Shown here: piece by piece, positions 1-6,628 of the stretch
Numbering within the stretch: the stretch's first letter is position 1
Layout: each line of letters opens with the position of its first letter
Origin: HGM04593 sp045612305
Lineage (GTDB): Bacteria; Bacteroidota; Bacteroidia; Bacteroidales; Bacteroidaceae
DNA: 20,349 nt
Assembly (NCBI GenBank): GCA_045612305.1
Contig: JAZKYU010000027.1
Location: forward strand, 1 to 20,349
Direction: 5' to 3'
Notes under the pieces: model-generated
What the model saw: only the letters and a program-made list of their open reading frames with translations
What the model was told of the DNA's origin: nothing
The model's database searches: none
Position numbers and translations under genes: made by a program

Positions 1-1584
1 AAGGGCTACGATGTTAATTACTACAAGACCGACAAGTCGGTTGTGGTGCTTGGCTCGGGAGCTTATCGCATAGGCTCGTCGGTAGAGTTTGACTGGTGTT
101 CGGTTAACGCAGTGCAGACAGCGCGCAAGCTCGGCTATAAATCTATAATGATTAACTACAACCCCGAGACCGTGTCGACCGACTACGATATGTGCGACCG
201 TCTTTACTTCGACGAACTTTCGTTTGAGCGTGTGCTCGATGTTATCGACCTTGAGCAGCCGGGTGGTGTAATTGTATCGGTTGGTGGACAAATCCCCAAC
301 AACCTTGCTATGAAGTTGCACCGTCAGTCTGTGCCCATCTTGGGTACATCGCCCCTCTCAATCGACCGTGCCGAAAACCGTCACAAATTCTCGGCTATGC
401 TCGACCAGCTCGACATAGACCAGCCCGCTTGGAAAGAGCTCACAAGCATCGCCGAGATGGAGGAGTTTGTGAACAAGGTGGGTTACCCCGTTATGGTACG
501 TCCCTCGTACGTGCTCTCGGGTGCAGCTATGAACGTTTGCTACAGCGAGGAGGAGTTGCACGAGTTCTTGAAGATGGCTGCCGATGTGTCAAAAGAGTTC
601 CCCGTAGTTGTTTCGCAGTTTATGACCGAGACAAAGGAGATAGAGTTCGATGCTGTGGCGCAGAACGGCGAGGTTGTAGAGTATGCAATTTCTGAGCACG
701 TTGAGTTTGCAGGTGTTCACTCTGGTGATGCTACTTTGGTGTTCCCCGCACAGAAAATATACTTCGAGACTGCGCGTCGCATTAAGAAGATAAGCCGCAG
801 AATAGCCAAAGAGCTTAACATCTCGGGCCCCTTCAATATTCAGTTCCTTGCAAAGAACAACGAGGTTAAGGTTATCGAGTGTAACTTGCGTGCATCGCGT
901 TCGTTCCCCTTTGTTTCTAAGATTTTGAAACGTAACTTCATTGAGACTGCTACACGCATAATGTTGGGCGCTCCTTACAGCCAGCCCGATAAATCGGCTT
1001 TCGATATCGACTGGATTGGTGTTAAGGCTTCGCAGTTCTCGTTCTCTCGTTTGCACCAGGCCGACCCTGTGTTGGGCGTTGATATGTCTTCGACCGGTGA
1101 GGTTGGTTGCATAGGCGACGACTTTGAAGAGGCACTGCTCAATGCTATGATAGCTGTGGGTTATGATGTTCCCAAGAAGAATGTTATGGTATCTTCGGGT
1201 GCTTCTAAATCAAAAGTCGACCTTCTTGAGTCTACCGCAGTGCTTGCACAGAAGGGTTACAACATTTATGCAACATCGGGTACAGCTAAATTTCTTAACG
1301 AGAACGGAATAAACGCAACTCCTGTTATGTGGCCCGACGAGGATACAGATGCTGAAAACAACGTAATGCAGATGATTGCCGACCACCGTTTCGACCTCAT
1401 TATCAATATCCCCAAAAACCACACAAAGCGCGAGCTTACCAACGGTTACAGAATACGTCGTGCAGCTATCGACCACAATATTCCGTTGATAACAAACGCT
1501 CGTCTTGCAAGTGCGTTCATACGCGCGTTCTGCAAAATAGACGTGCAGGCGTTGCCCGTTAAGAGCTGGGACGAGTATAAGTAA
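1..1584 (+). CDS. carB: Carbamoyl-phosphate synthase large subunit, C-terminal half (partial at 5' edge)
   Basis: The open frame enters from the window edge and stops with TAA at 1582-1584, giving 527 visible residues of a protein normally near 1070. CarB makes carbamoyl phosphate for pyrimidine and arginine synthesis. The visible part holds the second ATP-grasp unit, which phosphorylates carbamate, with NPETVSTDYD near the start, RPSYVLSGAAM, HSGDATLV and KVIECNLRASRSFPFVSK. After about residue 390 comes the MGS-like allosteric domain (KVDLLESTAVLAQ, YATSGTAKFL, then INIPKNHTK and RIRRAAID). The sequence resembles animal CAD/CPS1 more than E. coli CarB as I remember it: GSGAYRIGSSVEFDWC where E. 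coli has GGGPNRIGQGIEFDYC, and VLSGAAMN where E. coli has VLGGRAME. The gene is intact to its stop and is followed directly by a terminator, so it ends its transcription unit. The GTG at 43 is internal and not a start. Confidence 0.97.
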   Translation, partial: KGYDVNYYKTDKSVVVLGSGAYRIGSSVEFDWCSVNAVQTARKLGYKSIMINYNPETVSTDYDMCDRLYFDELSFERVLDVIDLEQPGGVIVSVGGQIPNNLAMKLHRQSVPILGTSPLSIDRAENRHKFSAMLDQLDIDQPAWKELTSIAEMEEFVNKVGYPVMVRPSYVLSGAAMNVCYSEEELHEFLKMAADVSKEFPVVVSQFMTETKEIEFDAVAQNGEVVEYAISEHVEFAGVHSGDATLVFPAQKIYFETARRIKKISRRIAKELNISGPFNIQFLAKNNEVKVIECNLRASRSFPFVSKILKRNFIETATRIMLGAPYSQPDKSAFDIDWIGVKASQFSFSRLHQADPVLGVDMSSTGEVGCIGDDFEEALLNAMIAVGYDVPKKNVMVSSGASKSKVDLLESTAVLAQKGYNIYATSGTAKFLNENGINATPVMWPDEDTDAENNVMQMIADHRFDLIINIPKNHTKRELTNGYRIRRAAIDHNIPLITNARLASAFIRAFCKIDVQALPVKSWDEYK

Positions 1585-1618
1585 TTTCCCTATACCTTAT
1601 ATAATAAAGGTCTTTAGT

Positions 1619-1660
1619 AAAGATTGCGGCCAAAAAGGTCGCAATCTTTATTTATTTTGT
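1619..1660 (+). terminator. Rho-independent terminator of carB
   Basis: A 13-bp stem pairs 1619-1631 with 1637-1649 around a five-A loop, with one G-U pair. It is followed by the T-rich tract TTATTTATTTTG. It lies 35 nt after the carB stop and separates carB from the tRNA gene. Confidence 0.88.
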
Positions 1661-1679
1661 ATAAAAAACGGGTAAACTG

Positions 1680-1710
1680 TTGCACAGTAAAAAAAAATAT
1701 CTTACCTTTG
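1680..1710 (+). promoter_or_regulatory. Bacteroidetes-type promoter for tRNA-His
   Basis: TTG at 1680-1682 is followed after 20 nt by TACCTTTG at 1703-1710, matching the Bacteroidetes -33/-7 consensus (TTTG, 19-21 nt, TAnnTTTG). The start of transcription would fall near 1717, about 25 nt before the tRNA. It sits between the carB terminator and the tRNA, so the tRNA is expressed independently. Confidence 0.8.
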
Positions 1711-1741
1711 CAACGCTTTCGGGAAATACCGGGAGATAAAT

Positions 1742-1819
1742 GGTGGTTATAGTTCAGTTGGTTAGAGCGTCAGATTGTGGTTCTGAATGTCGTGGGTTCG
1801 AGTCCCACTATCCACCCCA
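1742..1819 (+). tRNA. tRNA-His (anticodon GTG), CCA encoded
   Basis: The gene folds as a cloverleaf. The anticodon stem TCAGA/TCTGA encloses the loop TTGTGGT with anticodon GTG (His). The T stem GTGGG/CCCAC encloses TTCGAGT, and the D arm carries AGTTCAGTTGGTTAGAGC. The extra G at 1742 faces the discriminator C at 1816, the identity element of tRNA-His, and CCA is encoded at 1817-1819. The acceptor stem 1743-1749 pairs with 1809-1815 except for a T-T opposition (1747 with 1811). It is flanked by its own promoter and terminator. Confidence 0.97.
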
Positions 1820-1820
1820 A

Positions 1821-1850
1821 GGAGAGAAGTTAAACTTCTCTCCTTTTTTT
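1821..1850 (+). terminator. Rho-independent terminator of tRNA-His
   Basis: A perfect 10-bp stem (1821-1830 with 1834-1843, loop TAA) is followed by seven T residues. It starts one base after the encoded CCA. Confidence 0.92.
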
Positions 1851-1863
1851 ATTTGTAAAATCT

Positions 1864-1871
1864 TATTTTTG
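1864..1871 (+). promoter_or_regulatory. Possible -7 element for the TonB-domain gene group
   Basis: TATTTTTG fits TAnnTTTG and lies 37 nt before the ATG at 1909. The expected -33 position falls in the T tract of the preceding terminator and has no TTG, so only half of the promoter can be supported. Confidence 0.4.
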
Positions 1872-1908
1872 GGTTATTTTCGCAGGCAGATAAACAACTG
1901 TTATAATT

Positions 1909-2397
1909 ATGCGCGTATATTTTTTGATTATAATGTTGGCTCTTTTTGGTGCAAGTGCGTGGGCACAAAAGTCAAAGGGTGCAAAAGAAAAAAAAGATGT
2001 TGTGGTTATGCCTCAATACCCGGGTGGGCACGAGGCTATGATTGAGTATCTTTTTGTAGAAACAAAATATCCCGCCGATGCTTATGAAAAACAAGAGACG
2101 GGCGAGGTGCTTGTGGGCTTCACCATAGAAGCCGACGGCCATATATCTATGGCGCAGGTGTTGAGGGGTGTTTCTCCTTCTCTCGATGCCGAAGCGGTGC
2201 GTGTTGTGAGGAGTATGCCTAAATGGATACCGGGCACACGCAACGGCCGCCCCGTGAGAGCAGAGTTGTCGATACCTATAAACTTTAAACTAATATATAA
2301 AAACAATTTCTATAACGCCAACGCCCTTGATAACGGCATAGAAAAGTCTACTGCGCGCGGCAAGAAAAAAGCGGCAAAGTGGTGGACGGGTGAATAA
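1909..2397 (+). CDS. Secreted TonB C-terminal domain protein
   Basis: This 162-residue protein starts with a likely cleavable signal peptide (hydrophobic residues 3-15, probable cut after ASAWA at 19). A short basic stretch leads into a TonB C-terminal domain at about residues 34-130: PQYPGG, YP.DAY, GEVLVGFTIEADGHI, VLRGVSPSLDAEAVRVV, MPKWIPG and IPINFKL are the usual family landmarks. Residues 131-162 form a basic tail without a recognised domain. True TonB has an uncleaved membrane anchor and a long Pro-rich linker. Neither is present, so this is probably a periplasmic partner-binding protein and not the energy transducer itself; that is an inference. It is 15 nt upstream of the peptidase gene and probably co-transcribed with it. 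No Shine-Dalgarno is visible. Confidence 0.85.
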   Translation: MRVYFLIIMLALFGASAWAQKSKGAKEKKDVVVMPQYPGGHEAMIEYLFVETKYPADAYEKQETGEVLVGFTIEADGHISMAQVLRGVSPSLDAEAVRVVRSMPKWIPGTRNGRPVRAELSIPINFKLIYKNNFYNANALDNGIEKSTARGKKKAAKWWTGE

Positions 2398-2412
2398 ATG
2401 CATATTTAGATT

Positions 2413-4194
2413 ATGAAGCAGGAGATAAAGAAAAGGATAGAGGCTCTGCGCCTATATATGGCGGCAAATGGTTTGTCGGCGTTCATTGTAGTGAGCAGCG
2501 ACGCGCATAGCAGTGAATATGTGGCCGATAGGTGGAAGTTGCGTGAGTGGCTCACGGGTTTCGACGGCTCGGCAGGAACAGCTGTGGTTACTATGAACGA
2601 AGCTTGTTTGTGGACCGACTCGCGTTACTGGCTTGCTGCCGAACAGGCGCTTGCCGGCACCGGTATTTTATTGATGAAAGACGGTGATAAAAGCACGCCC
2701 TCTATAACAACTTGGTTATGCAAGACGCTTGCAGCCGGGACTGTGGTGGGCGTGGACGGCACGGTTTGCTCTATCGCTGAGATAGATGCTTGGAGTGCTG
2801 AATTTTTGTCTTGTGGAATAAAACTCGACGCCTCGCACACCTCTCTTGCCGAGGTGTGGCCTCTTCGCCCTTCTGTGCCTATAGGCGTGGCAAATATTAT
2901 GCCTGTTGAGGTGTGTGGCGAGAGCACGGCAAGCAAGTTGCAACGCTTGCGCGAGCGTTTGTCGGCCCAGAAAGCTTGCGGTATGCTCGTTACGATGCTC
3001 GACGAGATTGCCTGGCTCACAAACTTGCGCGGTACCGATGTAGACTACAACCCAGTGCTTGTCTCTTATATGCTTGTTACAGCAAACGATGCAACTCTCT
3101 TTATACTTCCCGAAAAACTAAACGCCGAGGTTGTGGAGCATCTTGCCGGTGCAGGTGTGGGGGTAGCACATTATGACGATGTGTGGTCGGCGCTCGAAAA
3201 TTATACCCACCCCACAATACTCTTGCAGCCAACACGTTGCAACTATGCAGTGCTGGAGCATCTTAATGTGGCTTGCAAGGCTGTTTACTGCGACTCTCCC
3301 GTTGCAGCGATGAAGGCTGTTAAAAACGAGGTGGAGATAGAGGGTTTCAGGAATGCTATGCTTGCCGAGGGTGTGGCTATGGTGAAACTTCTTCGTTGGC
3401 TGAAACCGGCTGTGGAGCAGGGTGGTGTCACAGAGCTTTGTGTGGATGAAAAACTCACCTCTCTTCGTCGCGAGGCCGACACCTTCACGGGCCTCAGCTT
3501 TGCAACCATCGCAGCCTATGGTGCAAACGCAGCTATAGTGCACTACGAGCCTACACCTGCCAGCAACGCACCCCTGCAGCCGCGCAGTTTCTTGCTTCTC
3601 GACTGCGGTGGGCAATACACTTGTGGCACCACCGATGTAACGCGCACCATCCCTCTGGGCTCTCTTACCGACGAGGAAAAACGCGACTACACACTTGTCC
3701 TTCGCGGGCATATATCTCTTGCGCAGGCACGCTTCCCCCAGGGTACTTGTGGCACACAGCTCGATGTGCTTGCTCGCCAGTGGTTGTGGCAAGAGGGAGA
3801 AAATTATTTGCACGGTACGGGGCACGGAGTAGGGCACTTTCTTAATGTGCACGAGGGGCCTCATCAGATACGTATGAATAATATGCCGGCACCGCTTCTT
3901 CCTGGTGTTACCGTTACCAACGAGCCGGGGCTATACAAGGCAGGACGTCACGGCATACGCATAGAGAACACAATGCTTGTAAAGCAGAGCCTCTCTACAG
4001 AGTTTGGCGATTTTTGCTCAATGGAGCCTCTTACACTTTGTCCCATCGACACCACAGCTATAGTGCCCGAGCTTCTGGGCACCGATGCTATTGCTTACCT
4101 CAATAGCTACCACGCTGTGGTTTTTGAGACACTTGCGCCACACCTTGCGGGCGCCGATTTGGAATTTTTGAAAAACGCCTGTGCGGCAATATAG
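2413..4194 (+). CDS. Aminopeptidase P family (M24B) Xaa-Pro aminopeptidase
   Basis: This 593-residue enzyme removes N-terminal residues that precede proline and is probably cytoplasmic, since no signal peptide is seen. It has the long, three-part architecture of eukaryotic-type aminopeptidase P: two creatinase-like N-terminal domains (about 1-300), the pita-bread M24 catalytic domain (about 310-530) and a C-terminal extension (about 535-593). All five metal ligands are visible: D397 (LLDCGG), D408 (GTTDVTRT), H471 (GTGHGVGH), E504 (NEPGLY) and E518 (RIENTM). H480 in NVHEGP is also typical. The start at 2413 has no Shine-Dalgarno. It follows the TonB-domain gene by 15 nt and leaves one base before the lipoprotein ATG, so the three form an operon. 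Confidence 0.93.
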   Translation: MKQEIKKRIEALRLYMAANGLSAFIVVSSDAHSSEYVADRWKLREWLTGFDGSAGTAVVTMNEACLWTDSRYWLAAEQALAGTGILLMKDGDKSTPSITTWLCKTLAAGTVVGVDGTVCSIAEIDAWSAEFLSCGIKLDASHTSLAEVWPLRPSVPIGVANIMPVEVCGESTASKLQRLRERLSAQKACGMLVTMLDEIAWLTNLRGTDVDYNPVLVSYMLVTANDATLFILPEKLNAEVVEHLAGAGVGVAHYDDVWSALENYTHPTILLQPTRCNYAVLEHLNVACKAVYCDSPVAAMKAVKNEVEIEGFRNAMLAEGVAMVKLLRWLKPAVEQGGVTELCVDEKLTSLRREADTFTGLSFATIAAYGANAAIVHYEPTPASNAPLQPRSFLLLDCGGQYTCGTTDVTRTIPLGSLTDEEKRDYTLVLRGHISLAQARFPQGTCGTQLDVLARQWLWQEGENYLHGTGHGVGHFLNVHEGPHQIRMNNMPAPLLPGVTVTNEPGLYKAGRHGIRIENTMLVKQSLSTEFGDFCSMEPLTLCPIDTTAIVPELLGTDAIAYLNSYHAVVFETLAPHLAGADLEFLKNACAAI

Positions 4195-4195
4195 T

Positions 4196-4960
4196 ATGCG
4201 TGTGTTATTTCTTCTTATAGTAGGTTTGTTGCTCTCTGCTTGCGGTGGTAAGCAGGCTTTGGAGTGGATGCCCGAACTCATTGCCCACGCCGGCGGCGAG
4301 ATCGATGGCTATGTTTATACAAATTCTCGTGAGGCTCTCGAGAAGGCTTCGGCAGAGGGGTACCGTTACATAGAACTCGACCTGCAATACACCGCCGACA
4401 GCGTTCTTGTGGCGGCGTATAGTTGGGCCGATTTTAATGCTATCACCGGGTTTGCTCACAAGGGAGACACAGCTCCCACGTTTGCCGACTTCAAAGGGCG
4501 TCGTCTGCACGGTTGTTACACACCGCTTTCTGCAGCGGAGATAAATGCCTTCTTCGAGGGGGATACCTCGCTTGTGCTTGTGACCGATAAAATATCAAAC
4601 CCCGATGTACTTGCAGTAAATTTCCCTGCATTGAAGAGCCGTATGGTGGTCGAGGCTTTTTCCTATGCCGACTATGCTGCTCTCGCAGAACAGGGGTATG
4701 GCCGCGTTCTTTACTCTTGCCTTGCTACCGACCTTGGCGAGGCGCTTACAAAACATCTTGTGTTGCATACTTTCTTTAAAGGTCCTAAGATAGAGTGGAT
4801 AACGATGTATATAGGTGAGGTGTCCAACCCTCTCTTTCGTTTTATCGATGCCTTCTCCTCATTTAATATGGCGCTCTTTACTATAGATGATTATAGTGTA
4901 GTTCCGGCGAAGCATCGTGCAAAAACGCGTATGATATATACCGACAGGGTGAAGCCTTAA
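4196..4960 (+). CDS. GDPD-like lipoprotein, probably catalytically degenerate
   Basis: This 254-residue protein begins with a lipoprotein signal (LLLSAC, acylated Cys at 16). The mature part resembles the glycerophosphodiester phosphodiesterase / PI-PLC-like TIM barrel. IAHAGG (H31), YTNSREALEKA, IELDLQYTADSV (E60 and D62, metal ligands) and LVTDKISN are recognisable. The place of the second catalytic His, normally HD(W), reads YSW (Y75, S76), so an essential residue is missing. It may bind a ligand without hydrolysing it. The ATG at 4196 is preferred over the in-frame GTG at 4181, because the GTG would add five polar residues before the signal peptide and overlap the peptidase gene. The Cys is not followed by an acidic surface-export signal, so the protein probably faces the periplasm (inference). 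The gene lies one base after the peptidase stop. Confidence 0.8.
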   Translation: MRVLFLLIVGLLLSACGGKQALEWMPELIAHAGGEIDGYVYTNSREALEKASAEGYRYIELDLQYTADSVLVAAYSWADFNAITGFAHKGDTAPTFADFKGRRLHGCYTPLSAAEINAFFEGDTSLVLVTDKISNPDVLAVNFPALKSRMVVEAFSYADYAALAEQGYGRVLYSCLATDLGEALTKHLVLHTFFKGPKIEWITMYIGEVSNPLFRFIDAFSSFNMALFTIDDYSVVPAKHRAKTRMIYTDRVKP

Positions 4961-4981
4961 CAAGAGTGGTTATATGTGAAA

Positions 4982-5027
4982 AACAACAACCCTCCTACCT
5001 TAAAAATAAGGTGGGAGGGTTGTTGTT
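4982..5027. terminator. Long convergent terminator hairpin
   Basis: A 21-bp stem (4982-5002 with 5007-5027, one T-G opposition, loop AAAA) lies between the stop of the lipoprotein gene and the stop of the - strand FHA gene. Read on the - strand it ends in five T (complement of 4979-4983). On the + strand no T run follows. It probably ends the - strand unit and may also slow + strand transcription. Confidence 0.8.
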
Positions 5028-5045
5028 ATGTTGTAGATGTTGTAT

Positions 5046-5537
5046 TTATTCTTCGTCGGGGGTGTGCAGTATAAGAGTGGTGGCACCCAGGGTAATTATG
5101 GCGCCGGCCTCTATGCGTAGCCTCTCCTTGTTGCCCAAGATGCGATTCATAACAAACGTGCCGGTAACACTTTGGTTGTCGCGTATGGTGTAGATGAGCT
5201 CGTCGCCATAACCACGTTTTACGTTCACTATGCAGTGACGGCGGTCCATACTGGGGTCGCTTGTTTCGATGGGGAGGGTTACTATGGTGCCCTTGTTGTA
5301 ACGGCCTATGAGGTTGTCGCCCTCTTGCAGGGGAAGAATTTGTTTAAAGCAGAAACGGTTTTCTATAACTACAAGGTAGCCTAGGTCCTCAGTCTCAATC
5401 TCCTCGTCCTCGCCTATGCGTATGGTAAAACTCTTGCGGCACTGCTCGCACTCGAACACAAGTGATTGCCCCTCTTCGTAGCCGCTTGCGTCGAAGTCGA
5501 TGGGGTGGTCGCACTTAGGACAGATTATTTTCTTCAT
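5046..5537 (-). CDS. Zinc-ribbon and FHA domain protein
   Basis: This is a 163-residue cytoplasmic protein. Residues 4-35 form a zinc ribbon (CPKC at 6-9, CEQC at 30-33). Residues 75-158 form a forkhead-associated domain, which in other proteins binds phosphothreonine peptides: IGRY at 77-80, SMDRRHC at 96-102, DNQSVTGTFV at 120-129. The residue expected to be Ser in SRxHC is Asp98, and the usual NGT reads TGT, so phosphate binding may differ from the norm. I chose the ATG at 5537 because it overlaps the upstream stop as TAATG, and the ribbon starts right after it (MKKIICPKC). The in-frame start at 5564 would add nine residues inside the upstream gene. It is coupled to the SPOR gene and probably shares its promoter. 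Confidence 0.87.
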   Translation of the reverse strand: MKKIICPKCDHPIDFDASGYEEGQSLVFECEQCRKSFTIRIGEDEEIETEDLGYLVVIENRFCFKQILPLQEGDNLIGRYNKGTIVTLPIETSDPSMDRRHCIVNVKRGYGDELIYTIRDNQSVTGTFVMNRILGNKERLRIEAGAIITLGATTLILHTPDEE

Positions 5538-6514
5538 TATCGGGCTGTTGTTTGTAGAATCCACGCGTCGGGGAAGGTGCTCTTTAGCTCCTTTATAGCC
5601 GCTGTGGCATCGCTGTTGCTTTCGTATTCTCCTATGGATATTCTGTGGCGACCGCCGCCTTTTACAACGGTGTATTGCGCCGACATCTTAGCCGACAACT
5701 CCTCTATGGCGAGTTGGGCGTTGCTTTCGTTGGGCGAGCTTGCAACAATTATATGGAATACTTTTTTGTTCTCTATGGGTGCCTCTATGGCTTCTGCTGC
5801 GGGCTCGGGCTCGGATATGTGCAAAATATCCATATTGCCGTTTGCATCGATGGGCGATATCTCGCAGTTTTCAATCTCGCTTACCACGGGTGCGGGTGCG
5901 GGCGCGCTAACTTGCTGCATAAGTGATATTTGCTCGCTCGATGCGAAACCTGTGAACGAAGCCTGCATATTCTGCTTGAATGCGCTGTCGCTCATAGGGG
6001 TTACGAAGATGAAGGTGAGTATAACGGCTGCGACGGTTGCAATGTACTTGCCAAGGTCGCGGCGGCGTATAACGATGTTCTTCTCTTCGTAGTTGCGCAG
6101 CTGTTTCATAGCAAAGGGCTCGAAGCCGAAATTATAGGCGTCGTCGATGCCGTTTGCGTCGACCTCGAACGATATGTTGCCGTTTATGTTCATGCTGAAC
6201 GTGCCCAACTCGCCGAAGCGTACCACGCTGTTTTGCGCAAGCTGCTGACGCAGAGTTTCTATCTCTTTGTTCATCAAAAGGCTAGCCTCGTCGTAGGAAA
6301 GTTGCTCTCTCTCAATATACTCCGAGATGAGCAGGGCGTCGTCGGCTGTTACTTTTGAGTTGAAACGCATAGTGCGGTAGGGGGGCATAAATATTTGCTC
6401 CTCTACGTTATACTGTGCCGGAACTTCCTCGGCAAGGAAGGCGCCGACACCGGGAACTATTACGCAGTCGTGACGCGCAACGAGATACGAGATATGTTTA
6501 ACTAATTTTTCCAC
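5537..6514 (-). CDS. HU-CCDC81 and SPOR domain membrane protein
   Basis: The protein has 325 residues. Residues 1-55 and about 60-135 match the two HU-like CCDC81 domains found in Bacteroidetes (HDCVIVPGVGAFLAE, then FGELGTFSM and FEPFAM). A single membrane segment lies at about 156-173 after a basic RRR (150-152). A Pro/Ala/Glu-rich linker (about 200-248) follows, then a SPOR domain (252-325: VFHIIVAS, ISIGEYES). SPOR domains bind glycan strands stripped of peptides at division sites, so the protein probably ties the cytoplasmic HU part to septal peptidoglycan (inference). The start is GTG at 6514; no in-frame ATG lies nearby upstream, and the HU domain begins directly after it. Its stop overlaps the FHA start by one base. 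Confidence 0.9.
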   Translation of the reverse strand: MEKLVKHISYLVARHDCVIVPGVGAFLAEEVPAQYNVEEQIFMPPYRTMRFNSKVTADDALLISEYIEREQLSYDEASLLMNKEIETLRQQLAQNSVVRFGELGTFSMNINGNISFEVDANGIDDAYNFGFEPFAMKQLRNYEEKNIVIRRRDLGKYIATVAAVILTFIFVTPMSDSAFKQNMQASFTGFASSEQISLMQQVSAPAPAPVVSEIENCEISPIDANGNMDILHISEPEPAAEAIEAPIENKKVFHIIVASSPNESNAQLAIEELSAKMSAQYTVVKGGGRHRISIGEYESNSDATAAIKELKSTFPDAWILQTTAR

Positions 6515-6518
6515 GAAG

Positions 6519-6548
6519 CAAAAATAATAAAAAATGCTCTTACCACAA
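6519..6548 (-). promoter_or_regulatory. Promoter for the SPOR-FHA pair
   Basis: On the - strand TTG (6548-6546), then 19 nt, then TATTTTTG (6526-6519) matches the Bacteroidetes consensus. The -7 box ends only 4 nt before the GTG at 6514, so transcription would start at or just inside the coding region. The mRNA would then be leaderless or the true start would be further downstream. Confidence 0.6.
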
Positions 6549-6576
6549 TGTCTTTATTGAAGAAAATTTAAGGTAA

Positions 6577-6610
6577 TTTGCCGTGGCTGATGGAAAAAGC
6601 ACTATCTTTG
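6577..6610 (+). promoter_or_regulatory. Promoter for the U32 gene
   Basis: TTTG at 6577-6580 and TATCTTTG at 6603-6610 are separated by 22 nt, slightly wide for the class. The -7 box is a full match and ends 18 nt before the ATG at 6629. Its position rules out the in-frame TTG at 6578 as the real start. Confidence 0.7.
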
Positions 6611-6628
6611 GGGACAGAAAATATATCT

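Noticed and set aside
3118..3864. A 248-codon open frame on the - strand
   Set aside because: It is antisense to the M24 peptidase across its catalytic metal site and has no recognisable domain or start signal.
4181..4195. GTG at 4181 as start of the GDPD-like lipoprotein
   Set aside because: It would put MRQYS before a normal lipoprotein signal and overlap the peptidase gene; the ATG at 4196 fits better.
4966..5193. Small + strand frame after the lipoprotein gene
   Set aside because: It spans the terminator hairpin and is antisense to the FHA gene; no domain or ribosome site.
6578..6628. TTG at 6578 as start of the U32 protein
   Set aside because: A full TATCTTTG -7 box lies downstream of it at 6603-6610, and the family N-terminus begins after the ATG at 6629.
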